NCBI RefSeq assembly: GCF_024868665.1
Contig: NC_079910.1
Location: 8,838,976-8,902,975, forward strand
Length of the DNA: 64,000 nt
Reading direction: 5' to 3'
Source of the DNA: Triplophysa rosa
Taxonomy: Eukaryota; Chordata; Actinopteri; Cypriniformes; Nemacheilidae
The notes beneath the pieces are model-generated. The model saw nothing but the letters and a program-made list of their open reading frames with translations. It made no database searches and had not been told where the DNA came from. The stretch's first letter is position 1. Every line of letters begins with the position of its first letter. Both the position numbers and the translations under genes were made by a program. Shown here piece after piece: positions 11,424-24,750 of the stretch.

Positions 11424-11511
11424 GCGACGCGACGCGACCAAAGTGGAACGCTTCCGACATTGAGTGTATGAAGTAACTATTTAGCAGTTTTGTAGTGTCG
11501 CGTCGCGTCGC
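11424..11511. repeat. CpG-rich 15-nt perfect inverted repeat upstream of ada
   Basis: GCGACGCGACGCGAC (11424-11438) is the exact reverse complement of GTCGCGTCGCGTCGC (11497-11511), with a 58-nt spacer. Each arm is a (GCGAC)3 run. It sits about 320 bp before the ada start codon. It may be the pair of ends of a small transposon or a regulatory hairpin; nothing else here decides between them. Confidence 0.7.
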
Positions 11512-11723
11512 CATCAGTGTTACAGTGTTTCTTAAGAGATTTTAATAGGATTATGGTCGTAAATCTCTTCGCACGGCTTGGATGAGGTCTGTCCGTCAGT
11601 TTCGTGTCAGTGGATATTGTTGTCACTGTCTTGCTGTCTATCGTGTTCAGGCGTGTTTACTGTAGAGGCGGAGCTGGAGCGCGAACAGTGCTCATATTAT
11701 CTGTTCATAACGCGTGGACGGAG

Positions 11724-11730
11724 TATATAA
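11724..11730 (+). promoter_or_regulatory. TATA-like element of ada
   Basis: TATATAA, 98 nt upstream of the ada ATG, in a GC-richer stretch (about 11570-11760). It predicts transcription start near 11755. Human ADA is, as I recall, driven by a GC-rich TATA-less promoter, so this is a candidate only. Confidence 0.45.
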
Positions 11731-11827
11731 CAGAAAGCGAATGGGGAAGCACAAGTTCACTGTTTGAGCTGACAGGTGCGTGTTTTTCAAGTTCTGTCAC
11801 GATACATAGACGCTTCGATTCAAGACA

Positions 11828-14800
11828 ATGGCTGAACATTGCGAAAACAATGGAAAACCTGTATTTGATAAGCCTAAGGTTAGTAGTACTTTACTGGTGT
11901 TGGTATCACATGTTAAATGGGGTTAAATGTGAACAAATGAAGGACCACATTAAAATCCTAAGTTAGATGTGCACTGATGTGTTAGTTAATAAATTATTAT
12001 TATTATGGAGGGAGGGTGTAGTGTAAAGCTTTCTGGTCTTATTTACATATCATTTTAATATTTTATAATGGTTTTGAGTCATCTCATTTGAATGATGTAT
12101 CGAATGCATTGCAGTGTATATGTTTAGTTGCAGAAAGCTCAACACAGTCATTTCAAGGAACATGTTCATTTATGATGGGCACATAATGCAATGGCCAAAT
12201 TCACCGAGAGTAGAAAATGAGCGCTCCAGGAAAGCCTTCATGCTGTAGTGAGGTCCATACAGAATGTAGAAACTGCCCTTTGAGTTATTGCACTGACTCA
12301 GCAAGCAGAAGTCATTCTGGACAACTGATACTGAAGCGTGCTGATAAGCAGATAATATGTGGAAGTGTCTGTGAAAGTGTGTGTTTTTGTGGTATTGTTC
12401 TTGCAAGACAGTGTGCGTCAGTGCTATATGAAATGTTGACAGTGACATCACTGAGAGTCACTCGCAAGTTTCATTCGTTTTCTTCTGCGTGTGCTTTATC
12501 TTAAATCCAGTTTCACAACATTCAATTTTGTTTCTTTCATTGTGACTGTGATGTAGGGTTGGGAATTGAAAATCAATTCCAATTCTGGAATCATAATCGA
12601 AGGTTCGAAATCGGATACTTGATACAAAATGAAAATGTCAATTCCTCTTCAAGTTCCTGTGTGCACATTTTCAGAAACGTGCATGTGTTAACTTGTGATC
12701 TGCTTTATCTCAATAAAATCCCTTCACCAAAATTCACCATATTTCTACTTTAGTAAACCTAACTATGGTATTTGTAGTAAAGCATAGTAACCACATATTT
12801 ACAATAGTTTTATTATAGTAACTACAGCTTAACTTTTTTTGTTGTAAGCCCCCCCCCCCCCAAATATAGACATAACATCTTAAATTTGGGATTTTAATAA
12901 TAACTAAAGACATGTTCAATTCCTGCTAGCAATGCTGGAACATCAGTTCATTGGGTTAGTGGTATTATTTTTCTGATGTTTGATTGCATAATATTTATGG
13001 TACATTTCTATGTCATAAAATGCCACAAATCTATGGCCCCCCTGGACCCACCTTGGGGCCCCCAGTTTTAGAACCACAGGTTTAACCATGATGTTTGTAG
13101 ATAGCTATGGTTATACAAATTGGAATAAATCTGATAAAACATGGTTGCTTTGTGGTAACACGATGCTCAAAAAAAGATATATTTTTCTACAACTTTGCAA
13201 TCGAAACTGGGATTCAATATATCACAATCGATAAGCAGAATTAGAATTGGAACTGTTAAAATTCAAATGAAAGCCAACCCTACTGTGATCTAACTATCCA
13301 AAATGTGAAATTCTTGGAGTCCAATGTAATGAAACATTTAAAACAAAGAGAAGTTGTGATGTCAAATTACGAATAATCTTTTTCTAGGTCAATCAAATTG
13401 ACGTCAACTGAACGTCAACGACTTTGTATTGAAGCTCAAACGTCTTCACCCAAAATGCTCTCTGCAGTAATAATGTGGACCATCAGGTTTTGCACAAATA
13501 CGTGTCCATGAGTCCATATAAACACAAGGGTATGCTGTCATTAAACAATAAACAGACAAACCAAATACTAATACATTTGTAAATTTATGTACATGTGATG
13601 AAGCGTTTGTAATTGGTCTTAAATTTCTGGACTTTACTGTATTACAAAAATGACACTTTAAAACTGAATTTAGGTTGAAATATCAGTTTCATATTTACAC
13701 CTTAGTCAGCAAATTAGTACAAGGGTGTGCCCTACTAAACACAGCACTGTTTACTCTTGAGATAGCTCATTATAAATGCAGATACTTTTATTTTTTATGT
13801 TCAAGAGAATGTTCTCTCTTAGTGAACTAGAAAGCAAGATATCGCATATTGAGAACACTCCTATGACTAGAAAAACTAATTTTTTGTGCTAAACTAGGTG
13901 CAACCTGTGTATCAGTATTAGTGTTTTGTGTGGTACTAAAATTCATGTACAGCTTGAGGGTGAGTAAATGAAGACTGAAGAATTTTCATTTTTGGGTCAA
14001 CCGTACCTTTAAGAGAGTCTCTTGAGCTCTTTGATGATGTGAACCGTGGTGAGGCTTTCAATCTTTTCAATATTTAAACAAGATGGCGGACATGCGTCTT
14101 CAACAACTCTCCTTTTTCTCCTTCAGTGACATTTTAAGGACTGTGGTACATTAGTTGTTTCTAATGCACATATGGACAACATGAAGAGTCTTCTTAAGGA
14201 ATATGTTTGACAGTGTGGTTGTGGGCAAGACAAAGAATTTTTCCACTAAGCATTTTCTTTTGGTAGCAGATGCTGACAAGGCTCATGAAATGACAGACAA
14301 AAACCGCTGCGGTAAAACATGTGAGATTTCACAAACTCATGATCTCAAAGGAAAGCATTGTTCGTCGTTTTTTATAAATGCAGTCTTCGTTATACTCTAA
14401 AGAAACGGAATACTGTAACACTAGAAATGATGAAATGAAGTTAGCTCACATTAAAACTCTTCAAAAATGAAAATAATATACATTGGATTATTGGATCATT
14501 CTTTACACTGTACAATAAACGGACTATCATTTAACTTGCTGATAATCTTACTTTTCCAGGGAGTTAAGCCAGTGAGTTGAACTTGAGAACCGGATCAATG
14601 TGAAGAATGTAGAGAGTATTTTATGGTCCTTTTATGGAACTTTGGCACTTACTTTTTATGGGACTTTTCTATTGCCTATTCCTGTTTAGAACGTGCCAAG
14701 CGTCGTCACTATAAATGATGCGAGGAAATAATGACACAATTTTTACGTTTAGGTGAACTGTCCCTTTAATGCGCTCCGTTTGTTTGGCTGTAATGCAAGC

Positions 14801-17800
14801 AAACTGAAATAAATTTAAAGAAAAAAAACTAATTGTTTTATGAATTAAATGTAATGCGCAATAACCAGGAAGGCAGGGAGTGTTCATGTCACGTGCTTGA
14901 GGAAAAGATTGCTTCACTTCGGTCCCTTTGGGTCGCTCACAGCTCTGTTAACCTGATCCCACGAGTAACCGAGAGCTTAAACCCAATGAAGTGAAAACAG
15001 GAGAGGTGACATCATCCTTGTTTACTCCAGTCAAAGGCATCTTGTCAATGCTTTAATAGTAATACAGAAAATGGATCACCTTGATCTTATTCAGGAGTTT
15101 TTTATATGAAATACACTCATTTTGCACTACAAATCAATGCTGTTTTTGTCTGTAATTTTAAAGGAGCAGGTTACCCCAAAATTATTTTTTATTTCCAAAT
15201 CTGTATAAAAAAATTTGTTCTGATGAACACAGAGAAAGATATTTGGAATAATGCTTGTAACCAAACAGTTCTTGGGCACCATTGACTACCATAGTAGGAA
15301 AAAATGCTTTGTTCTGTTGAACACAAAAGAAGATATTTTGAAGAATGTAGGAAAGCAAACAGTCCTGGGGCACTTTTGTCTACCACTGTAATTTTTCCTT
15401 ACGGGTTCCTCTTTCCAGCTTGTTTTGGTGATGAATGTTGTTCGTTTCACATCTGCTGGATTTCATTCGGTCATCTGTCTGCATAATTCATCATTACAAC
15501 TGGACACATTGAAGACATTACATTGCCTTCTCCCACAGCCCTTCCTGTCCTTTCAGAGGAACTCATTTTACCCAGCCGTGCATTTCACATTCTAGATTCA
15601 CTCCAAGAGGAGTATTTCACAACTGTGCGTGAAGGAGACTCCTCTCGCCATGACAGCCTGAAAGCTGAGCTCTAAATGTTTGATGAATGTGCCTTTGCTC
15701 CAAGGAATAAACATGTGTCTGTGTTCTAATGGCTGTAATACTTCACTGTGACATTTGTCAGCTGGTACAGTCCTTCGGTTGATTTTCGGTTTTATTTCTG
15801 TTGTTGCCATTGATATACTGAATACGTTTCTTTTTTGCAGGTTGAGCTACATGTGCATCTTGATGGTGCGATTCGAATAGAGACCATTTTAGATGTGGCA
15901 AAGTAAGTGACAGATTCCCACATACAGGAAATTATTTTTATTGCTTTTGTGAAATAACATCTTCCTAATTCCCAAAATCCTCTTTCAAAAATAAATATCA
16001 TGTAAATGAATCATTATTTAGTCATGTTTTTCTGGAATAGACTTTAAGAGTCTTTACATACTATAGAGCATTTTAATACAACGGTGACCATGGATACATG
16101 TTGTTTTATTCAATTTTGTGGTCTTTTCTTTGATGTTTCACAATGATCTTAATCTCTTAAGTGTAGTGTATGCTGTAACCAGTGTCCTCTTCTCTATCTG
16201 CGTCTCAGGAGGCGAGGAATCACTTTACCTGTCTGCGATGAAATGAGAAATCTGTGCACAGTGGCTGAGCCGTCCTCACTCACAGAATTCCTTGGCAAGT
16301 TCAATCACTACATGCATGTCATTGCGTAAGTAGTTGAGCCGTGATCAAATCTGCTGGCTATATAAAATGTGTTGTATTGCTGTTTAAAGACCTTACATCG
16401 TTTTGACCTCCAATGTTACAGACGCCTGTGATGCACCCTAAAGAACAGAATAACCTTTCCAACGTTCGGCGTATATCTTTACATGCAGCTCATGCGCTAG
16501 CACACATTGCACCTTCCCCTTGTATCGCCATGTCAACTAAAATATAACGTCCCCCAACTCTGCATGGGCTCTTTCTGTTGTTTGGCCCGTATGGACAGAT
16601 TCCACTAAAAGAGTTTCTAAGGGTCCAATAATGTGGCATTTTCTACATGTGTCCACACGGCTTCAACCTTTGTTGACATGCTTAATATTGAATGAACCTC
16701 TCGTCCCTTGAAGCTTAAAAGGCTTTTTTACCATAACAGCATGGGGAACTCACTGGACTCTATTGTGTAATGCATCAATGCATGTCATGTGGCGCAAACT
16801 GGAAACATGCTTTGTTGCTGCCCATAAATGGCTCTTTTATTTATCACTTTTAAGAATAACGTTTACTCGTGGACGGAATTACTTGTTTAACAGGAGCTGT
16901 GTAAAATTGCATAAGTGTTAGGGAGTTGTTCAGATGACCTCAGGCGCTATGATCTCCTGCCAGGTGAGGGTGGTTTTGGACCAAGCTCTTCAGATGTTTT
17001 ATAAGCATCCAAATAAAAGAAACACTTGGTTCAAAAAGTAAATTCAGTCGTTCTGTCCAAGGACATTTGTAACATGAAGACCATTAAAGCATTGTGCTTT
17101 AGACTTAAATGTGATGGGGTTCATTGACACGAATGGGATCCATGTGACGCATTGAGACAATACAGCGTGTACAAACATGCGTTTCTCATTCTGTTGTCCA
17201 CCTTGTTACTTTTTAACACTAATTTACATCATAAGCTCGTTTTGGGTCTGAAAAGATCAAGTTAGCTGTAATATTTCATGACTCTATCGGTTTGAGAAAG
17301 GTGAAAAAGTGACAAACCACCCAATTAACTATAGCAGCCATGTTTTTTTGTAGTTAATCACCACAATAACTACAGTTTAACCATGGCGTTTGTAGTAAAA
17401 CTATGACAGTACAAATCCTCCAAAAAACATTTTAACAAGAAAGTTTCTCAATCCAAAACATTGGAATCCAACCAAAGTGACTACTTGAAACTGTCTGTAG
17501 AGTCTGTAAAGTCATACAGTTGTTTGTCATACAGTCGTCTGTCCAACTGCATTCCACTTTGTATGGAGTACACACCCAAGACTTTCACTCACCACACGTG
17601 GTGATGTGACAATAAAAGTGAGTTGAGTTGAAACTGTACTAAAACAATACACCAAAATGCTATCTTGCACTTTTTAAAATTATATTAAAGTATATTGATG
17701 TATGTGCTTTTAAATGTCTTTAACCCTTACACTGTGTCTGCACCAGATGCGACGTGACATGCGACATTAAAAAAAACGTCACTAGACCATTTTGAAAGAC

Positions 17801-20800
17801 GTAAACACTGGTTTAGAAGCACCTCCTGTTTTAGTTTTTCCCCCCGTTTTTTATTTCACTTTTATAGTCAAGTCTTAAAGATGTTTGTTTAACGTTTCGA
17901 TTCAGTTCTAAATGTTTTGTTGTTGTATTGTGTTCTAATGTTTGTGTAATGTTAAAAATCGAAAACAGGTTACGTCTTGCAAAATAGAATCAGTTGTAGC
18001 TCATCGCCTACCGCCGTTGTGGCTGGTGTGGACATAAACTTGAAATAACATGAAAAGAGACCTTTTCTCATTTGTTTTGGTGTAGACACGTCGTGAAGAT
18101 GTTAATTTCAGTTAAATATATTTATTTATCATTTATTTATTTAAATGCAAAGTGACTTGCAAATGAGAAAACAAGCAAAACAGACATTTCATTCTGTGGC
18201 ACAAACAAATACATTTACACAATTCTCCAGAAAACTACAGTAAGTATCATTTTGAAGTAAATGTGAGTAAAAAAAAGTAACAAGTGAGATACACATGTGA
18301 AAACACACTTGTTTTAATTAAAAGAGTGCATACATTCCATTGAGAATGTATATAAAAAGTTAGTCAGGTGTTTCTGTTCAGGTAGTGGACGGGTGGTCAC
18401 TGTGTCTTATCTGTCCCGTGTTCTATCTATCCACAGAGGTGATAGAAAAGCCATCAAAAGAATAGCTTATGAGTTTGTGGAGACAAAGGCCAAAGAGGGA
18501 GTGATCTACGTTGAAGCGAGATACAGCCCTCATTTCTTGGCCAACAGCGGTGTGGATCCTATACCGTGGAACCAAGAACAGTGAGTGTACCCTTGGACAA
18601 TGTTTTCATAATACAATAATATTGATGTCCACATGTATTTCACAATAACAATGACATGTTCTTGGCTTTGTTCTTCTGATTCCTGCCTCTCCTCTCATCT
18701 TCCTCCCAGAGGAGACATAACTCCAGATGAGGTGGTGCATCTGGTGAACCAGGGGTTTAGCGAGGGGGAGAAGGCCTTCAAAACCAAAGCCAGGTCCATT
18801 CTGTGCTGCATGCGTCATGAACCACGTAATGCACTCTCACATCTCCCTCACCCCACCCCAACAGAGTGTGCTGTCTGTTTTTAGAAGCCACGCCTTACTG
18901 TCATCCACGAGGTTAAAACCCATTCATCTACAGATGCTCTCCAGGAAGAGTCTCTCTGCTGGTGCACAATGGTGTTTTATCATTATGCCAACAGAACATG
19001 CCACCTGCAGATTGGCTCTAATAAAGATTTGATGTCTGAGTTTACTTTCATTGAGAAGTTATTAAAACAGGATTTATTCTAATGCAGGTTGGTCTATGGA
19101 CGTGGTCGAGCTGTGTAAGAAGTATCGTAAAGATGGAGTTGTGGCAATAGACCTAGCAGGAGATGAATCCATGAAATGCGAGTCGTACCCAGGTCACAAG
19201 AAGGCTTTTGAGGTAAAAGTCAACATATTTCAACTTCACATTGCAAGCTCAGAAAAGATATTTGGGCAATTCTTGAAATATAAAGTCTAAAACCACCAAA
19301 TATTAACATCTGACCTATCAGTGGGGCGAAAACCTTTGGTAAAAACGTGATACTTTCATCTTAAGGTTGACATTCGCATTGAATTGGCCATTTTTAAAAA
19401 TAAAAAGCTAAACAGTTGGGTATAAAGACCACTGTAAACCTATTAAATGTTTAACCTCGGACACTCAATGGCTGGCTCTTATTTAAGATAACCTCAGTGA
19501 AAGTACAACTCGTCTTTATTATGCTATAAAATTGAATTTGAAAGAGCATACGTGATAATAGTGCTTCTTATCCACATCATTAGTTTTGCCAAGGTCTTTT
19601 TTTCTGATGTCATTTTAACATTCCTTACAAACATATTCATACTGGAGCTTTTTTCAGATGCCTCACACATACAGTTTTTTTAGTGTTATGATGACAGTCA
19701 CGTTAAAACTGTTTGATTATTGGATAAGTTTCAAACTGATTTAAGTGCATTTTGTGATTCAGACATGTTTAAGCTTTTGTTTAGATAACATACAAACAGA
19801 AACATCTGCTTGTTGCATTAGTGTGGTTAGAGCCAAACATTCAGGAAACAAAACGCATGCCTTATCATCCCGCGATCTAAACTGAAGTTAGCAAACACTG
19901 TTTTTGAAAGCCATAAGGTAAGGTGAATAGGTTTGCACATGGTTCCATGTTTTGACTAGAAATGCTGTTATGGTTGCATTTGGAAAGTGAAGTCTTTCCT
20001 TTGGGGCTGGTTGTTTGTAAAAAGAGATGTTACTGCTCGTGTCTTAGCTGTGGCTTTACTGAGTGTTGTTGTTGACAGGAAGCAGTCAAAAGCTATGTGC
20101 ACAGAACAGTACACGCAGGAGAAGTGGGCGCTCCATCTGTAGTCAAAGAGGTGTGTGACTTCTCTTTTGGTCAACATTACTAAATGATTAAGCAAGAACA
20201 TTATTAATATCAATGTACTAGTATTGTAAGCGTACTATTTAAAAACTACTTGGGAATAAGTTGCCCCAATTTTTTGTTTATAAAGGTATACGTTTAAGTA
20301 TACTAACATTAGTAAACTTTGACTACATAACTATGTTTTTCATTTGTACTGCAACTGTACTAAACTAATAGTTCAGTGCTTGAAGTAACACATTTTTAGT
20401 TTGTGAAAGTATACTTTGTAGTATACCCTCTATAGACTGCAAATATACTTGTACATTTTCTTTAAGTGAACTTAAAGGGATAGTTCACCCAAAAATGAAC
20501 ATTCTGACAACATTTACTCACCCTCAGGTTGTTTCAAATCTGTATAAATGTCTTTGTTCTGATGAACACAGAGAAAGATATTTGAAAGAATGTTAGCCAT
20601 TTTCAGTTCTGTGACATCATACAAAATATGGTATATTTCTTTCTTCTGTTGAAAACAAAATGAGATATTTTGAAGAAACACCAGTTCTGGGGCACCTTTG
20701 ACCATTTTATTTTTCCTACTATGGTAGTCAATAATGTTCCAGAACTGAAAATTGCTCACATTCTTCCAAATATCTTTCCCTGTGTTCATCAGAACAAAGT

Positions 20801-23144
20801 AATTTATACAGGTATGAAATTTCATGAGGGTGAGTGAATGATAACAGAATGTTCATTTTTGGGTGGACTATCCCTTTAAGTGAAGTTTACTATTTCTATA
20901 AACAATGTATTTAATAGGCTTCTCAGTCAAAAACGCAAACACAACTACAAACCAAATATACTAAGAATATAAGTAAACTTGAACTTTAAAATAGATCTTG
21001 ATCAAAGATTGAGTACAGACCAAATATACTTTGACTTTTTTCTTCAGTATATGCAAGTCAAGTAATGTGTAAATAAGTGTAATTTTAAGTGCTTTTCTGA
21101 AAAGTACATAAAAAGTAGACTAAAAGCAAACTTTATTTTTAAGGGGAAAATAAAGAAGTATAGTAACAGCAACTTTTTGTGAGGGATCTGCTACTCATAT
21201 AAACATGATGTTCCACATTCTGATATACTGTATCTGCTATAGATGTTTATACTTCATGACCAACCTTGGATTTATTCTGTCATGAAATTGAGCTTATCAA
21301 ATACATTTTCTACTCAAGTACTTTTATATATTCACAACATTTCAGTAAACACCACATTTTGTGAAAACACGGTGTGTTTTTCAAAATGTCATGCCACAAA
21401 AAGTTGCTCTCAAGACATAAAAAGATGTGCCAACTTGCACCACAATGTAAAATCCCTTGCAGGCTGTGGACGTTCTAAAAGCAGAACGCATTGGACATGG
21501 ATACAACACACTTAAAGATGAAGCTCTATACAGAAAACTGCTTCAAGACAACATGCATTTTGAGGTACGCTCCCACACACAGTTCCAGGAATCATATATA
21601 TGTAAAGAGATATACATGTAATCTCATGTCATTAGCCTGATAAAAATGCCTTTATCACACATGAAATTTGACTGTGTATGAACAAGAACAGAGTCCATTG
21701 CAACATGTACAAAGTGCAAACATAATAATTACCCAATATTAGTGATAAGTCATGATAATATACACTGTATATAACAACTTCAAACCTTGTATATGACATA
21801 CATTTTTACTTGTGTAACTGAAAAATGCAAAGCACAGTTGATTGTTTATTTAAAAATATCCCAATGCTCTCTTCCTTTGTGTACCACAGTGTATAATAAT
21901 CACAGATTGATTATTAATTTATATCTCTCTTATCAAAGTCTCTGTTAATAAAGTGCTTCATAAGATGAATTGGGTGTGTCAGGATACCCAGGAGCCAGAT
22001 TTAGAAACACTGGAGAGAGCATCTACAAAAATGTAAACTCATACTGCCCTCTAGTGGACAGTATTCAAACACCTATGTTTATAAGCATGTCACTGGACAT
22101 TCTCTCAGTGTACTAATATTTATATTTAGCATCCATAATATTTATGAGATGTTTAAAGGAAATTAATAGTATACACAATGTTACCATAATACTGATGTGT
22201 GTGTGTTTTGTCTCACTTTAGATGTGTCCTGTCTCCAGTAAGCTGACAGGAGCTTGTGGCCCTGATTTTACGAAACACCCTCTCATCAGGTAAAAATGTT
22301 AACACTGCATCTGTTCACTGGTTACATCACATTATTGTGATTGTCACATGTAACTCTGAATTGATTAAACTTGATTATGGTTAGGTATACATAATAATAA
22401 TAATACTGTGTATGTTAAATAATAATATTAATATGTATACTAAATAAATGCATTTTAAATATATACTTTATTATATACTATAGTATATTAAATATAATAA
22501 ATAATATACTATACTGTATATATAATAAATAATAATACAATGAATAAAAAGCTAAATTAATACAATTTATAAAAAGCATTAATAATAAAATGTTTCATGG
22601 GTTTATCAGTTTTCGTCTTTCATGTATATATATATATGTATATGTGTTTTCTTTTTAGATTTAAACAGGACAAAGCCAACTACTCCCTGAACACAGATGA
22701 CCCTCTGATCTTCAACTCCACCCTAAACTCAGACTACCAGGTGGCACAGAAATACATGGATTTTACTGAAGAGGAATTCAAGAGAGTGGTAAGGCACAAA
22801 CACAATCCATAAATAAAGAGAATTTTTATTTTATGTAATGCTACATGCTTTAAAATAGTGCGAGATCAAAGCCCCTTAGGGATATATAATTTTAGTACTC
22901 AAACAAAAAGCATCTCATTTGTGTCTTAGATAAATGTTTACACCAGTAGCTTTTTTTTGTCTAATGGAGTTCAAGGTGTCCACATAATAAAAGGACTTGT
23001 GAATGCATTGAATGAAACTGTCCGCTTCCCCTCCCACAGAATATAAATGCAGCGAAGTCTAGCTTCCTTCCCGCAAAGGAGAAAGAGGAGCTTCTTTATC
23101 AGCTCTATGAGGCTTATGGCATGCTGAACGACACCAGCTTTTGA
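11828..23144 (+). CDS. ada: adenosine deaminase, eleven exons
   Basis: Zinc hydrolase that deaminates adenosine and deoxyadenosine to inosine and deoxyinosine in purine salvage, mainly cytosolic. Coding exons: 11828-11878, 15841-15902, 16209-16325, 18437-18580, 18710-18825, 19088-19212, 20079-20150, 21463-21564, 22222-22289, 22659-22788 and 23040-23144. All junctions are GT-AG, phases agree and the total is 364 codons (363 aa, the length I recall for human ADA). Active-site residues are intact: zinc ligands in HVHLDG (His21, His23), HAGE (His217 and the catalytic Glu220), His241 in ERIGHGY, and the NTDDP aspartates (299-300). The N-terminus is six residues longer and the C-terminus shorter than human. 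The start codon follows CAAGACA and no earlier in-frame ATG fits the family. Transcription is opposite to both ccn5 and pkig. Confidence 0.97.
12554..13282. mobile_element. non-autonomous hAT-type element in ada intron 1 (729 bp)
   Basis: Ends TAGGGTTGG and CCAACCCTA are inverted repeats. Flanks CTGTGATG (12546-12553) and CTGTGATC (13283-13290) form an 8-bp target-site duplication with one mismatch, as in hAT transposons. The subterminal regions also share inverted CAATTCCAATTCT-like blocks. There is no transposase ORF. A poly-C run lies near 12849. Confidence 0.8.
13950..14012. mobile_element. TTAA-MITE right-end fragment (ada intron 1)
   Basis: GCTTGAGGGTGAGTAAATGA followed by TTCATTTTTGGGTCAACCGT matches the right terminal repeat of the full-length copy at 20472-20879. 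The left part is missing. Confidence 0.65.
15158..15400. mobile_element. TTAA-MITE, truncated copy (ada intron 1)
   Basis: Starts TTTAAAGGAGCAGGTTACCC and carries the interior blocks CACAGAGAAAGATATTTGGA and GAAGATATTTTGAAGAATGT of this family. The right terminal repeat is absent. Much of the rest of ada intron 1 (11879-15840) is unique AT-rich sequence with a few degraded repeats. Confidence 0.65.
16326..18436. other. ada intron 3
   Basis: A 2.1-kb intron with no coding exon. It contains TAGTTAATCACC/GTTTGTAGTAAAACTATG-like repeats near 17340-17410 and a block near 17740-18030 whose ends (GTGTCTGCACCAG and CTGGTGTGGACAT) are loosely inverted, perhaps an eroded DNA element. Otherwise nothing is recognised. 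Confidence 0.4.
20472..20879. mobile_element. full-length TTAA-ended palindromic MITE (ada intron 7, 408 bp)
   Basis: Starts TTAAAGGGATAGTTCACCCA and ends with the inverse (GGGTGGACTATCCCTTTAA). Terminal inverted repeats extend about 50 bp, through ATTTACTCACCCTC and its inverse GAGGGTGAGTGAATGAT. TTAA at both ends suggests insertion into TTAA targets. This copy is the best reference in the window for the family. It has no coding capacity. Confidence 0.85.
22290..22658. repeat. AT-rich simple sequence in ada intron 9
   Basis: Runs of AATAAT, ATATA and a short (TA)n near 22626-22640 fill most of this 369-nt intron. No genes. Confidence 0.6.
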
Positions 23145-23539
23145 GCCTGCCACCGCTTTATACAGAGACGCAGGCTGCAGAGCCTTTTAAGATGTTTGCC
23201 TTTACATGAATGTGAAAGTGGGCCCGGAGTCCTTGAAGCGTGACTCAAATATCTGGAGAACTCTATGAAATATTTTGTAAACGACACAAAATTCATGGCA
23301 ACTTTGACATTTAGAAGTACACGTGCGGCCTGTCCACATAAAAGTTGCATTTGTCACATTAATATTACATTTTAGCATGCTGTTTTTTTTTTCAACAAAT
23401 GCTGTCGTCTTGGAGCTTGAAGGACATTTTTTCTCATTGCATTTTAATGTCCATCATCTAAATATATTGTATTTGATTGCATATGATCCAATGCATATAA
23501 TATATAACCTACTATACTTCATGTTCTCAACAGTATATA

Positions 23540-24750
23540 GGCCATTCTACAGAATTGGTGCAAAGTCAGAGTTGGAAACATCTTGAAAATTTTGTTTTCT
23601 TCAGAAAATTGTAATTAATGCAAATTGTATAATATCAAAGGTACACATTTCTAGTAATTGTGCAGTTAATTTTCATATTGTAATTTCAGAAAATTTTGGA
23701 ATAGTCTTCCTCTCCCCAAATTTTGTCACTACCAAAACACAATAATATATAATTTACTAAGAAGGATTATAGTTACATAGTAAGATTTTGTTTAAATCTA
23801 AAAAAAAGTTTTTAATTTTAACAATACTTGAAGTGTAATGTTTTCAGTTCTTCAGAATTTTGAATCCAATCTTTCTTTGTAAAAGGTGATTTCAAAGTTC
23901 AAAGTTTATATATACATTGAACCAAACACTATTATAACATCTTAGTTGATCATTTAATATACTTTATTTTTGACAAAATATCCCATGTTTCGGTCGTGAC
24001 ACACACATTTTCAGTAGTGGTGGTGATCACGATATTTAATTTGCACAGCTGAATCACTTTCAAGATTTTATGTCAATACAAATAACTAACTATGTTGTAC
24101 ATACGCAGCCACCACATATAGCAGACACACATCTGACAGTAAATATCTAATATAAAACCTACATCTCACATACTATATCACTACTAAAACACTAATGATT
24201 TGCGTAACTGTACAGAGTTCTGTTTATTTCCCCAAATAAAGGATTAAGTGTTCCTTTTTATCACTTCCGAAACAATTTTTGTTTTGGAAGTGACCATTTT
24301 TTGATACTTTTGAGCCTAGCTCAAAGATGCTAATCAGCACATTAGCAAGCACAGTTCTGAACACTGGAATACTGGCCAAAAAGTTTGTTTAAATGCAGAA
24401 AAAAGATGTTTGATAGTGACGTTCCTTAAAGTTGCACACAGATTTTCAAACTTTTGAACACATTTACTTCAAAATGATAAGACCGATCTACTCACCATGT
24501 AGCTATTAGAGAGAGAGAGAGACAGTAATGATTCTTGATAAAAAAATGTAGGGGAAATCAGTCTCAGCCAATGGACTAAAAAAAAACGTACACCGTTTCG
24601 GTAGTGACATGAAAATCCGGGACACATTTTTTACATAGTTTAATCATTTAAAAATAAAATATAGAATAAAAGATTTGAATACTTGAATGCTTTTTAAATG
24701 TTTTTTTTTTATGTGGGACAACAGTTTGCACGAATACTGTAGAACGGCCC
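23540..24750. mobile_element. non-autonomous DNA transposon just downstream of ada (about 1.2 kb)
   Basis: The left end GGCCATTCTACAGAATTGGT and the reverse complement of the right end (GGCCGTTCTACAGTATTCGT) match at all but three of 20 positions, continuing into GCAAA on both sides. Flanks are ATATA on both sides, a possible target duplication. Inside, the motif CGGT(A/C)GTGACA occurs at about 23991 and 24598, with its inverse TGTCACTACC near 23727. No ORF of transposase size. Superfamily not assigned. It begins about 400 bp after the ada stop and could lie within the ada 3' UTR. Confidence 0.7.
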
